Positions 43,498-52,299 of a stretch of 64,000 bases of DNA are shown one piece after another (positions within the stretch are counted from its first letter, which is position 1; each line of letters begins with the position of its first letter). The DNA is from an uncultured Clostridia bacterium. Lineage in GTDB: Bacteria; Bacillota; Clostridia; TANB77; CAG-508. Both the position numbers and the translations under genes were made by a program. The DNA is taken from positions 18,980 through 82,979 of the forward strand of contig CAKPNJ010000004.1 of assembly GCA_934168365.1 (NCBI GenBank), written 5' to 3'. The notes under the pieces were generated by a model. The model was not told the origin of the DNA and did no database searches. It was given only the letters and a program-made list of their open reading frames with translations.

Positions 43498-44829
43498 ATG
43501 GAGCTAGGAAAAATTCCACCACACGATATAGAAGCAGAACAAGCCGTTATAGGAAGTATGCTAACAGACAAAGACGCAATTATGTCTGCAGTAGAAACCT
43601 TAAAACCAGAAGACTTTTATCGTGAAGATAATAAAATAATTTACGAAGCAATTTTAAATTTATATAATCGTGCAGACCCTGTGGATATTATAACTTTAAA
43701 AACAGAACTTCAATCTATGAAACAATTAGAAACAGTTGGTGGATTAGAGTATATTGCACAACTTCCAGATAAAGTTCCAACAACAGCCAATGTAGAACAA
43801 TACATAAAAATTGTTGAAGAAAAATCAGCCTTAAGAGCACTTATAAAAACAGCAAATGAGTTAATTAGTTTAGGTTATGACCAAACACAAGATGTAGAAG
43901 ATATATTAGACTCAGCTGAAAGAAAAATATTTGATGTTATACAAAATAGAAATCAAAAAGGATATTCAGCAATTAAAGACATTCTAGTAGACTCATTTAC
44001 TCAGTTAGAACAATTATATAACCAAAAACAACACATAACTGGAGTACCTACAGGATTTGCAGATTTAGATTTTATAACTGCAGGACTTCATAAATCAGAC
44101 TTAGTTATTGTAGCTGCAAGACCAGCTATGGGTAAATCAGCATTTGCATTAAACTTAGCATCAAATGCAGCAGTTAGATATAATACACCAGTTGCCATAT
44201 TCAGCTTGGAAATGTCAAAAGAGCAAATGACAAACCGTATTCTATGTAGTGAAGCAATGGTGGATAGTAACAAAGTAAGAACTGGTAAAGTAGAAGATGA
44301 CGATTGGCAAAAATTAGCCGAAGCTTCAGGAAATTTATCACAAGCACAAATATTTATAGATGACACACCTGGTATTTCTGTAATGGAAATACGTGCAAAA
44401 TGTAGAAAATTAAAGTTAGAAAAAAATATAGGAATGGTTGTAATTGACTATATTCAATTAGTTCAAGGAAGCAATAAAAGAAACGGAAGCCGTGAACAAG
44501 AAATTTCTGAAATAAGCCGTTCTTTAAAAATATTAGCAAAAGAAATAAATGTGCCAGTTATAGCACTATCACAACTTTCAAGATCTGTAGAACAAAGACC
44601 AGATCATAGACCAATGCTTTCAGACTTACGTGAATCTGGAGCTATTGAACAAGATGCCGATATTGTTATGTTCTTATATCGTGACGATTATTATAATCCA
44701 GACACAGATAAGAAAAATATAGCAGAAGTTATATTAGCAAAACACAGAGGAGGCTCTACAGGAACAGTTGAACTTTTATGGTTAGGAAATTACACAAAAT
44801 TTGCTAATCTTGATAAGTATAGGGAATAA
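43498..44829 (+). CDS. dnaB: Replicative DNA helicase
   Basis: Hexameric replicative helicase (dnaC in Bacillus). The 443-residue product starts with the N-terminal DnaB domain (IPPHDIEAEQAVIGSML near 5-21), a linker, and the RecA-like domain with Walker A ARPAMGKSA (207-215), Walker B VVIDYIQL, and the QLSRSVEQR / DLRESGAIEQDAD segment (H4 and arginine finger region). Standard length. Ribosome site GGAAAGGGG before the ATG. Followed two bases later by tilS. Confidence 0.96.
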   Translation: MELGKIPPHDIEAEQAVIGSMLTDKDAIMSAVETLKPEDFYREDNKIIYEAILNLYNRADPVDIITLKTELQSMKQLETVGGLEYIAQLPDKVPTTANVEQYIKIVEEKSALRALIKTANELISLGYDQTQDVEDILDSAERKIFDVIQNRNQKGYSAIKDILVDSFTQLEQLYNQKQHITGVPTGFADLDFITAGLHKSDLVIVAARPAMGKSAFALNLASNAAVRYNTPVAIFSLEMSKEQMTNRILCSEAMVDSNKVRTGKVEDDDWQKLAEASGNLSQAQIFIDDTPGISVMEIRAKCRKLKLEKNIGMVVIDYIQLVQGSNKRNGSREQEISEISRSLKILAKEINVPVIALSQLSRSVEQRPDHRPMLSDLRESGAIEQDADIVMFLYRDDYYNPDTDKKNIAEVILAKHRGGSTGTVELLWLGNYTKFANLDKYRE

Positions 44830-44831
44830 GT

Positions 44832-45833
44832 ATGTTAAATAAAATATTAAATACAATTAACAAATATAATTTAATACAAAAAGGCGATAAAATCGTTATA
44901 GGGGTATCTGGTGGACCTGATTCAATGTGTCTACTAGATTCTTTGTATTGCTTAAAAGAAAAATTAGGCATAGAAATATTTGTAGCACACATAAATCACA
45001 TGATAAGAGAAGAAGCAGACGAAGAAACCGAATATGTAAAAGAATATTGCAAAAATAAAAATATAAAATGCTATGTAAAAAAAGCAGATGTGGAAAAAAT
45101 GGCGAAAGAGCAAAAGTTAGGGACAGAAGAAATGGGAAGAAAAATTCGTTATGAATTTTTTAATGAAGTAGCTCAAAAAGAAAATGCAAATAAAATTGCA
45201 ACAGCACATAATTTAAATGATAATGTTGAAACGGTTTTAATGAATATACTAAGAGGAAGCGGAATATCAGGCTTAAAGGGAATTGAAATTAGTAGAAAAG
45301 AAACCAATATAGAATATATAAGACCAATAAGAGAATGTGAAAGACAAGAAATTGAAAAATATTGTGAAGAACAAAACTTGGACCCAAGAATTGATAAAAC
45401 AAATTTTGAAAGTATATATAATAGAAATAAAATAAGAAATGAAATAATTCCATACTTAAAAAAGGAATTTAACCCTAATGTATTAGAAGGAATAAATAGA
45501 TTATCAGATATAGCAAGAGAAGAAGAAGAATATTTTGATAAAGTTATTGCTAAAGAGTATGAAGAATTAAAAATTGGAGAAAATGAAAAAGAGGTTATAT
45601 TAGACTTAAAAGAATTCAATAAGCTAGAAAAGGTTATAAAATCAAGGATTATTTTATATACTATTAATAAAACAAATGGCAATGTTCAAGGCATTGGAAA
45701 AATACATATAGAAGATATTATTAAACTTTGTGAGAATAATATTGGTAATAAATATTTAACACCTAACAAAAATATAAAAATTTTTGTAAAAAAAGGAAAA
45801 ATTTTTTTTATGGGAAAAATGAACCTTCCGTAG
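44832..45833 (+). CDS. tilS: tRNA(Ile)-lysidine synthetase, short form
   Basis: TilS converts the wobble cytidine of tRNA-Ile(CAU) to lysidine, using ATP. PP-loop SGGPDS at 26-31, then HINHMIREEADEETEYV and HNLNDNVETVLMNILRGSG, the core N-type signature. The product has 333 residues and ends shortly after the second domain, without the C-terminal domain of the longer 430-470-residue enzymes; short forms are known. Start 44832 follows dnaB by two bases with a ribosome site inside dnaB, so they are coupled. The usual neighbour hpt is absent before ftsH. Confidence 0.92.
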   Translation: MLNKILNTINKYNLIQKGDKIVIGVSGGPDSMCLLDSLYCLKEKLGIEIFVAHINHMIREEADEETEYVKEYCKNKNIKCYVKKADVEKMAKEQKLGTEEMGRKIRYEFFNEVAQKENANKIATAHNLNDNVETVLMNILRGSGISGLKGIEISRKETNIEYIRPIRECERQEIEKYCEEQNLDPRIDKTNFESIYNRNKIRNEIIPYLKKEFNPNVLEGINRLSDIAREEEEYFDKVIAKEYEELKIGENEKEVILDLKEFNKLEKVIKSRIILYTINKTNGNVQGIGKIHIEDIIKLCENNIGNKYLTPNKNIKIFVKKGKIFFMGKMNLP

Positions 45834-45884
45834 ATAAACCGTTGAGGTAGGCTAATTTGCTAAATGAAAGTTTTGTGAAAACAC

Positions 45885-45913
45885 TTGAATTTAAAATCTT
45901 AGTATGGTATAGT
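45885..45913 (+). promoter_or_regulatory. Promoter of ftsH
   Basis: TTGAAT, 17-base spacer, TATAGT preceded by TGG, 37 bases before the TTG start. Confidence 0.7.
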
Positions 45914-45949
45914 CTAAATTGTTAAAAAACGTAAAGAGGAGGAACAATT

Positions 45950-47764
45950 TTGAAGAACAGTATAAAAACATTAGCAATGTGGCTAATTATAGGAATAATA
46001 TTAGTAGTACTTATTAGTTCTATTGTAGAAAATAGAGATAATAAATTAGCTTATTCTGAACTTATTTCTAAAATCGAAGCAGGAGAAGTAAAAGAAATTA
46101 CATTATCATCTGATGGTGTAAAAGCAGAAGTTAAGCTAAAAAATGAAAACTTTACAAAAGAAGTAAATATCCCAAGTGTGGAAAATTTAATGAATAGCTT
46201 GAATGATAGCATGAAAGCAGGAACTGTAAAAGTAACTGAAAAATCAGAATCTATCTGGATGGTAATATTTAGTTTATTAACTCCATTTGGAATACTTATT
46301 ATATTCTTTATATTCTGGTTCTTACTTATGGGAGGAGCACAAAGTGGAAATGGTGGAGCTGGTGGCAAAACAATGTCATTTGGCAAAAGCCGTGCTAGAA
46401 TGATTAACCCATCAGATAAAAACAGAGTAACATTTGATGATGTTGCAGGTGTTGATGAAGAAAAAGAAGAATTAGAAGAAATAGTAGAATTCTTAAAAAA
46501 TCCTAGAAAATTCACAGAGATGGGAGCTAGAATACCAAAAGGTGTTTTATTAGTAGGTCATCCAGGAACAGGTAAAACCCTATTAGCAAAAGCAGTAGCA
46601 GGAGAAGCAGGAGTACCATTCTTCTTTATAAGTGGTTCTGACTTCGTAGAAATGTTTGTTGGTGTTGGTGCATCAAGAGTTAGAGACTTGTTTGAAGAAG
46701 CAAAGAAAAAAGCTCCATGTATCATATTTATAGATGAAATTGATGCTGTAGGACGTCAAAGAGGTGCAGGTTTAGGTGGAGGACATGATGAAAGAGAACA
46801 AACCCTAAACCAATTATTAGTTGAAATGGATGGTTTCTCAGCAAATGAAGGTGTTATAGTATTAGCAGCAACAAACAGACCTGACATATTGGATAAAGCT
46901 TTACTAAGACCAGGTAGATTTGATAGACAAATAGTAGTATCAAATCCAGATGTAAAAGCAAGAGAGCAAATATTAGAAGTACACAGCAGAAAGAAAAAAT
47001 TAGCTGATGATGTAGATTTAAAAACAATAGCTAAAAATACTTCAGGATTCTCAGGGGCAGACCTAGAGAATGTATTAAATGAAGCAGCTTTATTAGCAGC
47101 TAGAAGAAACTTAAATGAGATAGGAATGCAAGAAGTTGAAGATGCTATGGTAAAAGTTACTATGGGACCTGAAAAACGTACAAGAGTTAGAAGCGAAAAA
47201 GAACAAAAACTAGTTGCTTTTCACGAAGCAGGTCATGCAGTAGTAAGCAGATTTTTACCAACACAAGACCCAGTACATCAAATTTCTATTGTACCAAGAG
47301 GAATGGCTGGTGGATATACAATGTATCGTCCAACAGAAGATAAATCATTTATGTCAAGAACAGAAATGGTTGAAAATATAGTATCATTACTAGGTGGTAG
47401 AGTTGCAGAACAATTAGTACTAAATGATATTTCAACAGGTGCAAGTAATGATATTGAAAGAGCAACACAAATTGCTAGAAGCATGGTTACTAAATATGGT
47501 ATGAGTGAAAGAATAGGAACTATAACATTAGGTTCAAGTCAAGAAGAAGTATTCTTAGGTAGAGATTTTGCTCAAGCTAAAGAATATTCAGAAGAAACAG
47601 CAAATTTAATTGACGAAGAAGTAAAAAGCATTATAGACTTCGCGTACAAAAAAGCTGAAGAAATATTAAAAGCTAATATGGAAAAATTAACAAGAGTTGC
47701 TAACGTACTTCTTGAAAAAGAGAAAATTGACGGCGAAGAATTTGACGAAATATTTAGCGAATAA
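45950..47764 (+). CDS. ftsH: ATP-dependent zinc metalloprotease FtsH
   Basis: Membrane AAA+ protease that removes damaged membrane proteins and regulators. The 604-residue protein has helices near 7-25 and 103-125 around an extracytoplasmic domain, an AAA+ module with Walker A GHPGTGKT (203-210), Walker B IIFIDEIDAVGRQRG, SRH (TNRPDILDKALLRPGRFDRQ) and the zinc motif HEAGH (425-429). The usual second residue of Walker A, proline, is histidine here; the rest is standard. Start is TTG at 45950 after GAGGAGGA. Monocistronic with its own promoter and hairpin element C behind it. Confidence 0.96.
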   Translation: MKNSIKTLAMWLIIGIILVVLISSIVENRDNKLAYSELISKIEAGEVKEITLSSDGVKAEVKLKNENFTKEVNIPSVENLMNSLNDSMKAGTVKVTEKSESIWMVIFSLLTPFGILIIFFIFWFLLMGGAQSGNGGAGGKTMSFGKSRARMINPSDKNRVTFDDVAGVDEEKEELEEIVEFLKNPRKFTEMGARIPKGVLLVGHPGTGKTLLAKAVAGEAGVPFFFISGSDFVEMFVGVGASRVRDLFEEAKKKAPCIIFIDEIDAVGRQRGAGLGGGHDEREQTLNQLLVEMDGFSANEGVIVLAATNRPDILDKALLRPGRFDRQIVVSNPDVKAREQILEVHSRKKKLADDVDLKTIAKNTSGFSGADLENVLNEAALLAARRNLNEIGMQEVEDAMVKVTMGPEKRTRVRSEKEQKLVAFHEAGHAVVSRFLPTQDPVHQISIVPRGMAGGYTMYRPTEDKSFMSRTEMVENIVSLLGGRVAEQLVLNDISTGASNDIERATQIARSMVTKYGMSERIGTITLGSSQEEVFLGRDFAQAKEYSEETANLIDEEVKSIIDFAYKKAEEILKANMEKLTRVANVLLEKEKIDGEEFDEIFSE

Positions 47765-47775
47765 AAGGTGCGAAA

Positions 47776-47833
47776 GGGGACGGGGTCAAAAAGCACCCAA
47801 TTTCAAAATTGGGTGCTTTTTGACCCCGTCCCC
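47776..47833. repeat. Long hairpin element C, GGGGACGG family
   Basis: Nearly perfect palindrome: arms 47776-47803 and 47806-47833 (28 bp) with only CA between, and TGCGAAA / TTTGCA extending it with one mismatch. Bases 47776-47798 are identical to the core of element A (25241-25263). Lies in the convergent gap between ftsH and a PBP gene, with no T-run inside the arm, so it may serve as a terminator by default. Confidence 0.85.
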
Positions 47834-47845
47834 ATTTGCATCTTT

Positions 47846-50041
47846 TTATTTTCCTAAAGTTATTTTAACAACGGTGCCTTCTTCCACTTGAGTATTTGCA
47901 ATAGGGTCTTGGCTTACTACTGTTCCAGAACCTGTAACACTATAATTTAAATTCAAATTCTTAAGAGCTGATTTTACTTGAGAAAGTGATTTGTTAGTTA
48001 AGTCTGGTACTTGTTTAGAAACACGTGTATTTTCAGTTTCTGTGTATAGTTTTATAATAGAACCTTTTAATAATTCAGAACCTTTTGTTGGAAATTGCTC
48101 TGTAACAATATCTTTAGAATCTGCTGAAGTACTAACCGTAAATCCAGCGTTTTCTAAAATTTTCTTAGCCTCTGCAACAGTTTTGTTTGCTACATTAGGA
48201 AGGCTAACAGTTTGGCTAGAAGAACTGTCACCAGAATTATCAGTAGAGATTTGCATATATGGTAAAATTTCTTTTAGCATTTGTGCTGCAACAGGAGCTG
48301 CAACTGTATTTCCGCTATATCCCTTAGAACCTTGTGGGTCATAAAGAGTAACTAATAATACAATTTCAGGGTTTTCAGTAGGACTGATAGCAACAAATGA
48401 AGCTGTATAACCTTCATTTGTACTATAGTCTGGTTCAGATGTACCAGTTTTACCTGCAATAGAATATCCTTTTATTTTAGCATATTTTCCAGAACCATCA
48501 GTAACTACCGTTTCAGCTAAATCCATTACTGTATCTGCAGTTTCTTTAGAAATAACTTGTCTTACAGCAGCTGTATCAATTGTTGTAATTGCACCATTAT
48601 CTGTATTTGTAATTTGTTTTACAAGACGAGGTTTCATCAAAACACCATCATTTGCTACAGCACAAACAGCTGTAATCATTTGAATTGGAGTAATTTTAAA
48701 TCTCTGACCAAATGACATTGTTGCAAGTTCAACAGGACCAACATTTTCTAAATCCCAGAAAATTGAATTAGATTCACCTATTGTATTTACAACTGTCTTA
48801 TCAAAAAATCCGAAAGCTTTATAATATTTATAACTTGTAGTAGCACCGATTTTTTCACTAATTTGCATAAAAGCTGGGTTACAAGAAACAGCAAAAGCCT
48901 CACGCAAACTTTCCTCTTTATGACCTGCTTTGTATGCACATCTTATCTTGTTACCGGCTACTACTTGATAACCTTTACAATAATAAACATTAGCCTTATC
49001 AGGAGAAGCTAAGTTTTCCTCCAAAGCAATTGAAGCAGTAATAATTTTAAAAACAGAACCAGGTTCATAAGGGTCTGAAATAGCTCTATTACGGTATAAG
49101 CTATTTAAAGTATTACTTTTTTCTTCAGAAGTTAGTTTATCCCAGTCCTTTTTTGTAATATGTGCTGGCATTTCAAAAGGTGTGTTTAGGTTATAGTCTG
49201 GATATGTCGCCATAGCTAAAATATCACCTGTTTTAGGGTCCATTGCTATTACATTACCACCACGACTACATTTATTGTCAATACAAGCTTGTTTTAAATA
49301 TTTTTCAACAATACTTTGAATATTTGCATCAATTGTTAATGTTAAATCACTACCATTTTCTGCTGGTATATAAGTTTGATTACTATCAGGAATAAATTTT
49401 TGAATAGCATCTTGAGCAGTTATTACTCTACCAGCTGTACCAGTTAGTACATCATTCCATGCTGACTCTAATCCCTCGATACCTTGGTTATCAATATTAC
49501 AAAATCCCATTAACGAAGAAGCTAAATTATTATATGGATAATATCTTTTAGAATCTTCATCAATATTTATACCAGAATATACTTCTTGTTCCTCCATCCA
49601 AGTTTTTAGTTTATCAACTTTATCTTTTTCTACTTTTCGTACAATAGTTATATAGCTAGAATCACTAGAAACCTTTGACAAAGTATCTTCATAATCTAAT
49701 TCAAATATATCTGAAAAAGCCTTCGCAACTTTTTCTTTTAAAACTTTAGTCTTTTCTGTATCAATTACTCCGTTTTCTTTTACTATTATAGAAGTTGGAA
49801 TTATACTTATAGTATCAACTTTGGCACTTATGGCTAAGGCTTTACCAGTTGAATCATAGATAGTGCCTCTACTAGGACTAATTGTACGACTTGTTATAAG
49901 CTGGTTATACATTTGCTCTTTTAGGCTAGAGCCTTTTACAAATTGAAGATAAGCAAGACGAACAAGAAGTAATCCCATAAAAGTGAACATAACAAACATT
50001 GCAATCAGTATTTTCTTTGGCATAGTATTTATTTTCTTCAT
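47846..50041 (-). CDS. PASTA-domain class B penicillin-binding protein, SpoVD/FtsI-like
   Basis: A 731-residue transpeptidase: membrane helix (about 10-32), dimerisation domain, transpeptidase domain with SVFK (S329-K332), SCN (AVSCNPAF near 380) and KTG (K531 in AGKTGTSEPDYS), then two PASTA repeats at about 600-731 (VPDLTNKSLSQVKSAL and VANKTVAEAKKILENAGF). SpoVD-type proteins act in spore cortex synthesis and FtsI/PbpB-types in division; the PASTA domains and class fit both. The lack of neighbouring mraW/mraY genes fits SpoVD or a stray copy rather than the dcw cluster. Followed (in its direction) by hairpin C; preceded by the HD-GYP gene, 11 bases away. Confidence 0.88.
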   Translation of the reverse strand: MKKINTMPKKILIAMFVMFTFMGLLLVRLAYLQFVKGSSLKEQMYNQLITSRTISPSRGTIYDSTGKALAISAKVDTISIIPTSIIVKENGVIDTEKTKVLKEKVAKAFSDIFELDYEDTLSKVSSDSSYITIVRKVEKDKVDKLKTWMEEQEVYSGINIDEDSKRYYPYNNLASSLMGFCNIDNQGIEGLESAWNDVLTGTAGRVITAQDAIQKFIPDSNQTYIPAENGSDLTLTIDANIQSIVEKYLKQACIDNKCSRGGNVIAMDPKTGDILAMATYPDYNLNTPFEMPAHITKKDWDKLTSEEKSNTLNSLYRNRAISDPYEPGSVFKIITASIALEENLASPDKANVYYCKGYQVVAGNKIRCAYKAGHKEESLREAFAVSCNPAFMQISEKIGATTSYKYYKAFGFFDKTVVNTIGESNSIFWDLENVGPVELATMSFGQRFKITPIQMITAVCAVANDGVLMKPRLVKQITNTDNGAITTIDTAAVRQVISKETADTVMDLAETVVTDGSGKYAKIKGYSIAGKTGTSEPDYSTNEGYTASFVAISPTENPEIVLLVTLYDPQGSKGYSGNTVAAPVAAQMLKEILPYMQISTDNSGDSSSSQTVSLPNVANKTVAEAKKILENAGFTVSTSADSKDIVTEQFPTKGSELLKGSIIKLYTETENTRVSKQVPDLTNKSLSQVKSALKNLNLNYSVTGSGTVVSQDPIANTQVEEGTVVKITLGK

Positions 50042-50052
50042 TATTCCTCCGT

Positions 50053-50991
50053 TTAGACTTTCAATTTTTTTATAATTTTAATTTCAGCATATAATTGTTC
50101 AATTACATGCTCACGAACCTTCAAAGCTTCTTTATATTCATCCAATATTTGAGTATAATTTTCCATAGATTCGCCTTGTTGCAATAAAAGGGTCATACCT
50201 TCATGGTAATAATCTTTAGTTTTTTCTTTATTAGAATTATCTGCTTTCCTTTGATAAGATTGAATTACCTCTAAACGTTTTATTTGCTCTTTTAAGTATT
50301 CAACGTAATCCATTACACAACTAATTTCATATAAAGTATCATCAATAACAACCTTAAACAATTTTTTTAGAACTAAACCATTTATTTTTCCCTCTTTTTC
50401 GTGTGTATTTAGTTGATCTAAGGCAACAAATCTAGGGTCAGGTTGAGCATCTTTTATAAGGTCTTTTAAAGTTTCAGATATATTAACGTGAGTAGTGTAT
50501 TGCCTTTTGGTAACAAGAGCATCATATTCATCTGCAACACGTACAATTTGGGCTCCATAAGGGATATCTTTTTTGGTAATACCATTAGGATAACCAGAAC
50601 CATTTAAAGCCTCATGATGATCTAATGCAAATAAAGCATATGGACGAAGATGAGGGTCTTTCATACACATATCATAACCAAGAGTAGTATGAGTTTTTAT
50701 AATTTCATACTCCTCAGGAGTTAGTCTTCCTGGTTTACTTAAAATTTCTGGTGGAATAAATTGCTTACCAATATCATGTAAATATCCACCAATTGTGCAG
50801 TGAACTGTAAAAGAAGTTTTGCACCTTAAATATTCGCAAATTCTACAACACAAATTTGCAACATTCTCACTGTGCTTTTGGGTAAAAGGGTCTAATTTAC
50901 CTAAAACGTCCAATTGATAACGCATAGTTTTATCTAAATTATATGCTTTTAAATTTAATGGACTATAAAAATCAAATTTTTGTTCAAACAT
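50053..50991 (-). CDS. HD-GYP domain protein (probable cyclic-di-nucleotide phosphodiesterase)
   Basis: A 312-residue cytoplasmic protein. Residues about 35-190 form the HD-GYP domain: HSENVANLC, GYLHDIGKQFIP (HD pair), ITHT-like KTHTTLGYDM, DHHEALNGSGYPNG (HHExxNGxGYP signature) and VRVADEYDAL. Well-studied members degrade c-di-GMP. No receiver or sensor domain is present; a Glu/Lys-rich helical region (about 230-312) follows, perhaps a coiled coil. Coexpressed with the PASTA PBP downstream, which suggests a link to envelope or spore morphogenesis. All metal ligands are intact. Confidence 0.88.
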   Translation of the reverse strand: MFEQKFDFYSPLNLKAYNLDKTMRYQLDVLGKLDPFTQKHSENVANLCCRICEYLRCKTSFTVHCTIGGYLHDIGKQFIPPEILSKPGRLTPEEYEIIKTHTTLGYDMCMKDPHLRPYALFALDHHEALNGSGYPNGITKKDIPYGAQIVRVADEYDALVTKRQYTTHVNISETLKDLIKDAQPDPRFVALDQLNTHEKEGKINGLVLKKLFKVVIDDTLYEISCVMDYVEYLKEQIKRLEVIQSYQRKADNSNKEKTKDYYHEGMTLLLQQGESMENYTQILDEYKEALKVREHVIEQLYAEIKIIKKLKV

Positions 50992-51077
50992 GTAACTCTC
51001 CTTTAAAATCTTTTGTAATTAAGTTAATAATACTACAAAATTAAATAAAAGGCAACAAATTTTGTAATTGTTTTGAC

Positions 51078-51106
51078 TTGAAAAAAATGAATATTACCTA
51101 TATAAT
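51078..51106 (+). promoter_or_regulatory. Promoter of the prepilin-like/rnhB/pdp operon
   Basis: TTGAAA at 51078-51083, 17-base spacer, TATAAT at 51101-51106, 31 bases before the ATG at 51138. It falls over an upstream in-frame ATG, which rules that start out. Confidence 0.75.
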
Positions 51107-51137
51107 ATCATATATAAAAAATAGAAGGAGAACAACA

Positions 51138-51620
51138 ATGAAAAGTCAAAAGGGATTAACATTAGCAGGAACAATATTTTTTGTGCTAATAATTGCATTT
51201 ATAGTATTTGGAGTTGTGTATTATGTAAGAATGCAAACAACAAAAGAGGAGTTAGAAGATATAAAAACAGATTTGCTATTAGTACAAGCAAAGGTTAAAA
51301 AAATATCATCAGACTATATACTAGAAAAGAAAGATGAAGTACTAATAGGAACTAAACTTACAGATATTAAAGACGCCCCAGTAATACAAGAGTTTCTAAA
51401 TAAAAATTCAATTGATATAGAAGAAAAAGGCAAAAAATATTATGCAATAAATCAACAAAATTTAGACGAAATGGGATTACAACAAGTTAAACTAGAAGAA
51501 AACGCATATTATGTTGTGGAATATACAGATGGAGCAGTATATTATACAAAAGGATACGAACTAGCAGGAAGTAGTTATTATGATATAGATAATATTGAAG
51601 GATTAAAATTGGAGCAATAA
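51138..51620 (+). CDS. Small membrane protein with prepilin-like N-terminus
   Basis: A 160-residue product beginning MKSQKGLTLAGTIFFVLIIAF: a short basic leader, Gly, then a hydrophobic helix starting Leu-Thr-Leu, as in type IV prepilins cut after Gly. The usual Glu at position +5 after the cut is Gly here, so processing is doubtful. A coiled-coil-like segment (EELEDIKTDLLLVQAKVKK) and a polar Tyr-rich domain follow. No pilus gene is nearby. Start at 51138 with AGAAGGAG. Directly before rnhB (one base between them). Confidence 0.7.
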   Translation: MKSQKGLTLAGTIFFVLIIAFIVFGVVYYVRMQTTKEELEDIKTDLLLVQAKVKKISSDYILEKKDEVLIGTKLTDIKDAPVIQEFLNKNSIDIEEKGKKYYAINQQNLDEMGLQQVKLEENAYYVVEYTDGAVYYTKGYELAGSSYYDIDNIEGLKLEQ

Positions 51621-51621
51621 A

Positions 51622-52284
51622 ATGAAAGAAAAAGAGTTAGAAAGATTAACAAATTTAAAAAAAGTAGAAGAAGAGTTATATAATGAAAAAGGCTTAAAAG
51701 CAATTGCTGGAATTGACGAGGCTGGAAGAGGACCTTTAGCAGGACCAGTTGTAGTAGCATGTGCTTTAATGCCAAAAACTTCAATGATAGAAGGAGTTAA
51801 TGATTCTAAAAAAATATCTGAGAAAAAAAGAGAGTTGCTATATGAACAAATAACTAGTGAGGCAATTAGTTACGGAATAGGAATTATCGACCAAAAAGAA
51901 ATTGATGAAATAAATATATTACAAGCAACTAAAAAGGGTTTAACAACAGCAATAAAAGATATGGAAGCTAAACTAGCAGAAAAGCCAGAACTAGGAATTA
52001 CAAAACCAGACGCAATTTTGGTAGATGCACTAACTAAAATTGATACAGATGGAATACCATATAAATCAATTATTCATGGAGATGCAATTAGTTATTCGAT
52101 AGCATGTGCATCAATTATTGCAAAAGTAACAAGAGACAGAATAATGAGACAATGGGATGAAATATATCCTCAATATGGTTTTGCTAAACATAAAGGGTAT
52201 GGAACAGCTGCACATATAAAGGCTATAAAAGAATATGGACCTTGTGTTCTACATAGGGCTAGTTTTATTAAGAATTTTATATAA
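51622..52284 (+). CDS. rnhB: Ribonuclease HII
   Basis: RNase HII, which removes ribonucleotides and RNA primers from RNA-DNA hybrids. The 220-residue product has the type 2 motif GIDEAGRGPLAGPVVVAC (Asp, Glu of the active site near 33-34), NDSKKISEKKR, ASIIAKVTRDR and the C-terminal YPQYGFAKHKGYGTAAH. Active-site Asp/Glu residues are all present. One base after the preceding gene, with a ribosome site inside it. Confidence 0.95.
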   Translation: MKEKELERLTNLKKVEEELYNEKGLKAIAGIDEAGRGPLAGPVVVACALMPKTSMIEGVNDSKKISEKKRELLYEQITSEAISYGIGIIDQKEIDEINILQATKKGLTTAIKDMEAKLAEKPELGITKPDAILVDALTKIDTDGIPYKSIIHGDAISYSIACASIIAKVTRDRIMRQWDEIYPQYGFAKHKGYGTAAHIKAIKEYGPCVLHRASFIKNFI

Positions 52285-52299
52285 AAGGATGAAATTGAA

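Noticed and set aside
46556..46579. FtsH inactivated by the histidine in Walker A
   Set aside because: The lysine and threonine of GHPGTGKT and all other motifs are intact, so activity is expected.
47697..47891. Forward-strand open frame across the ftsH end
   Set aside because: It runs out of phase with ftsH, crosses hairpin C and enters the convergent PBP gene.
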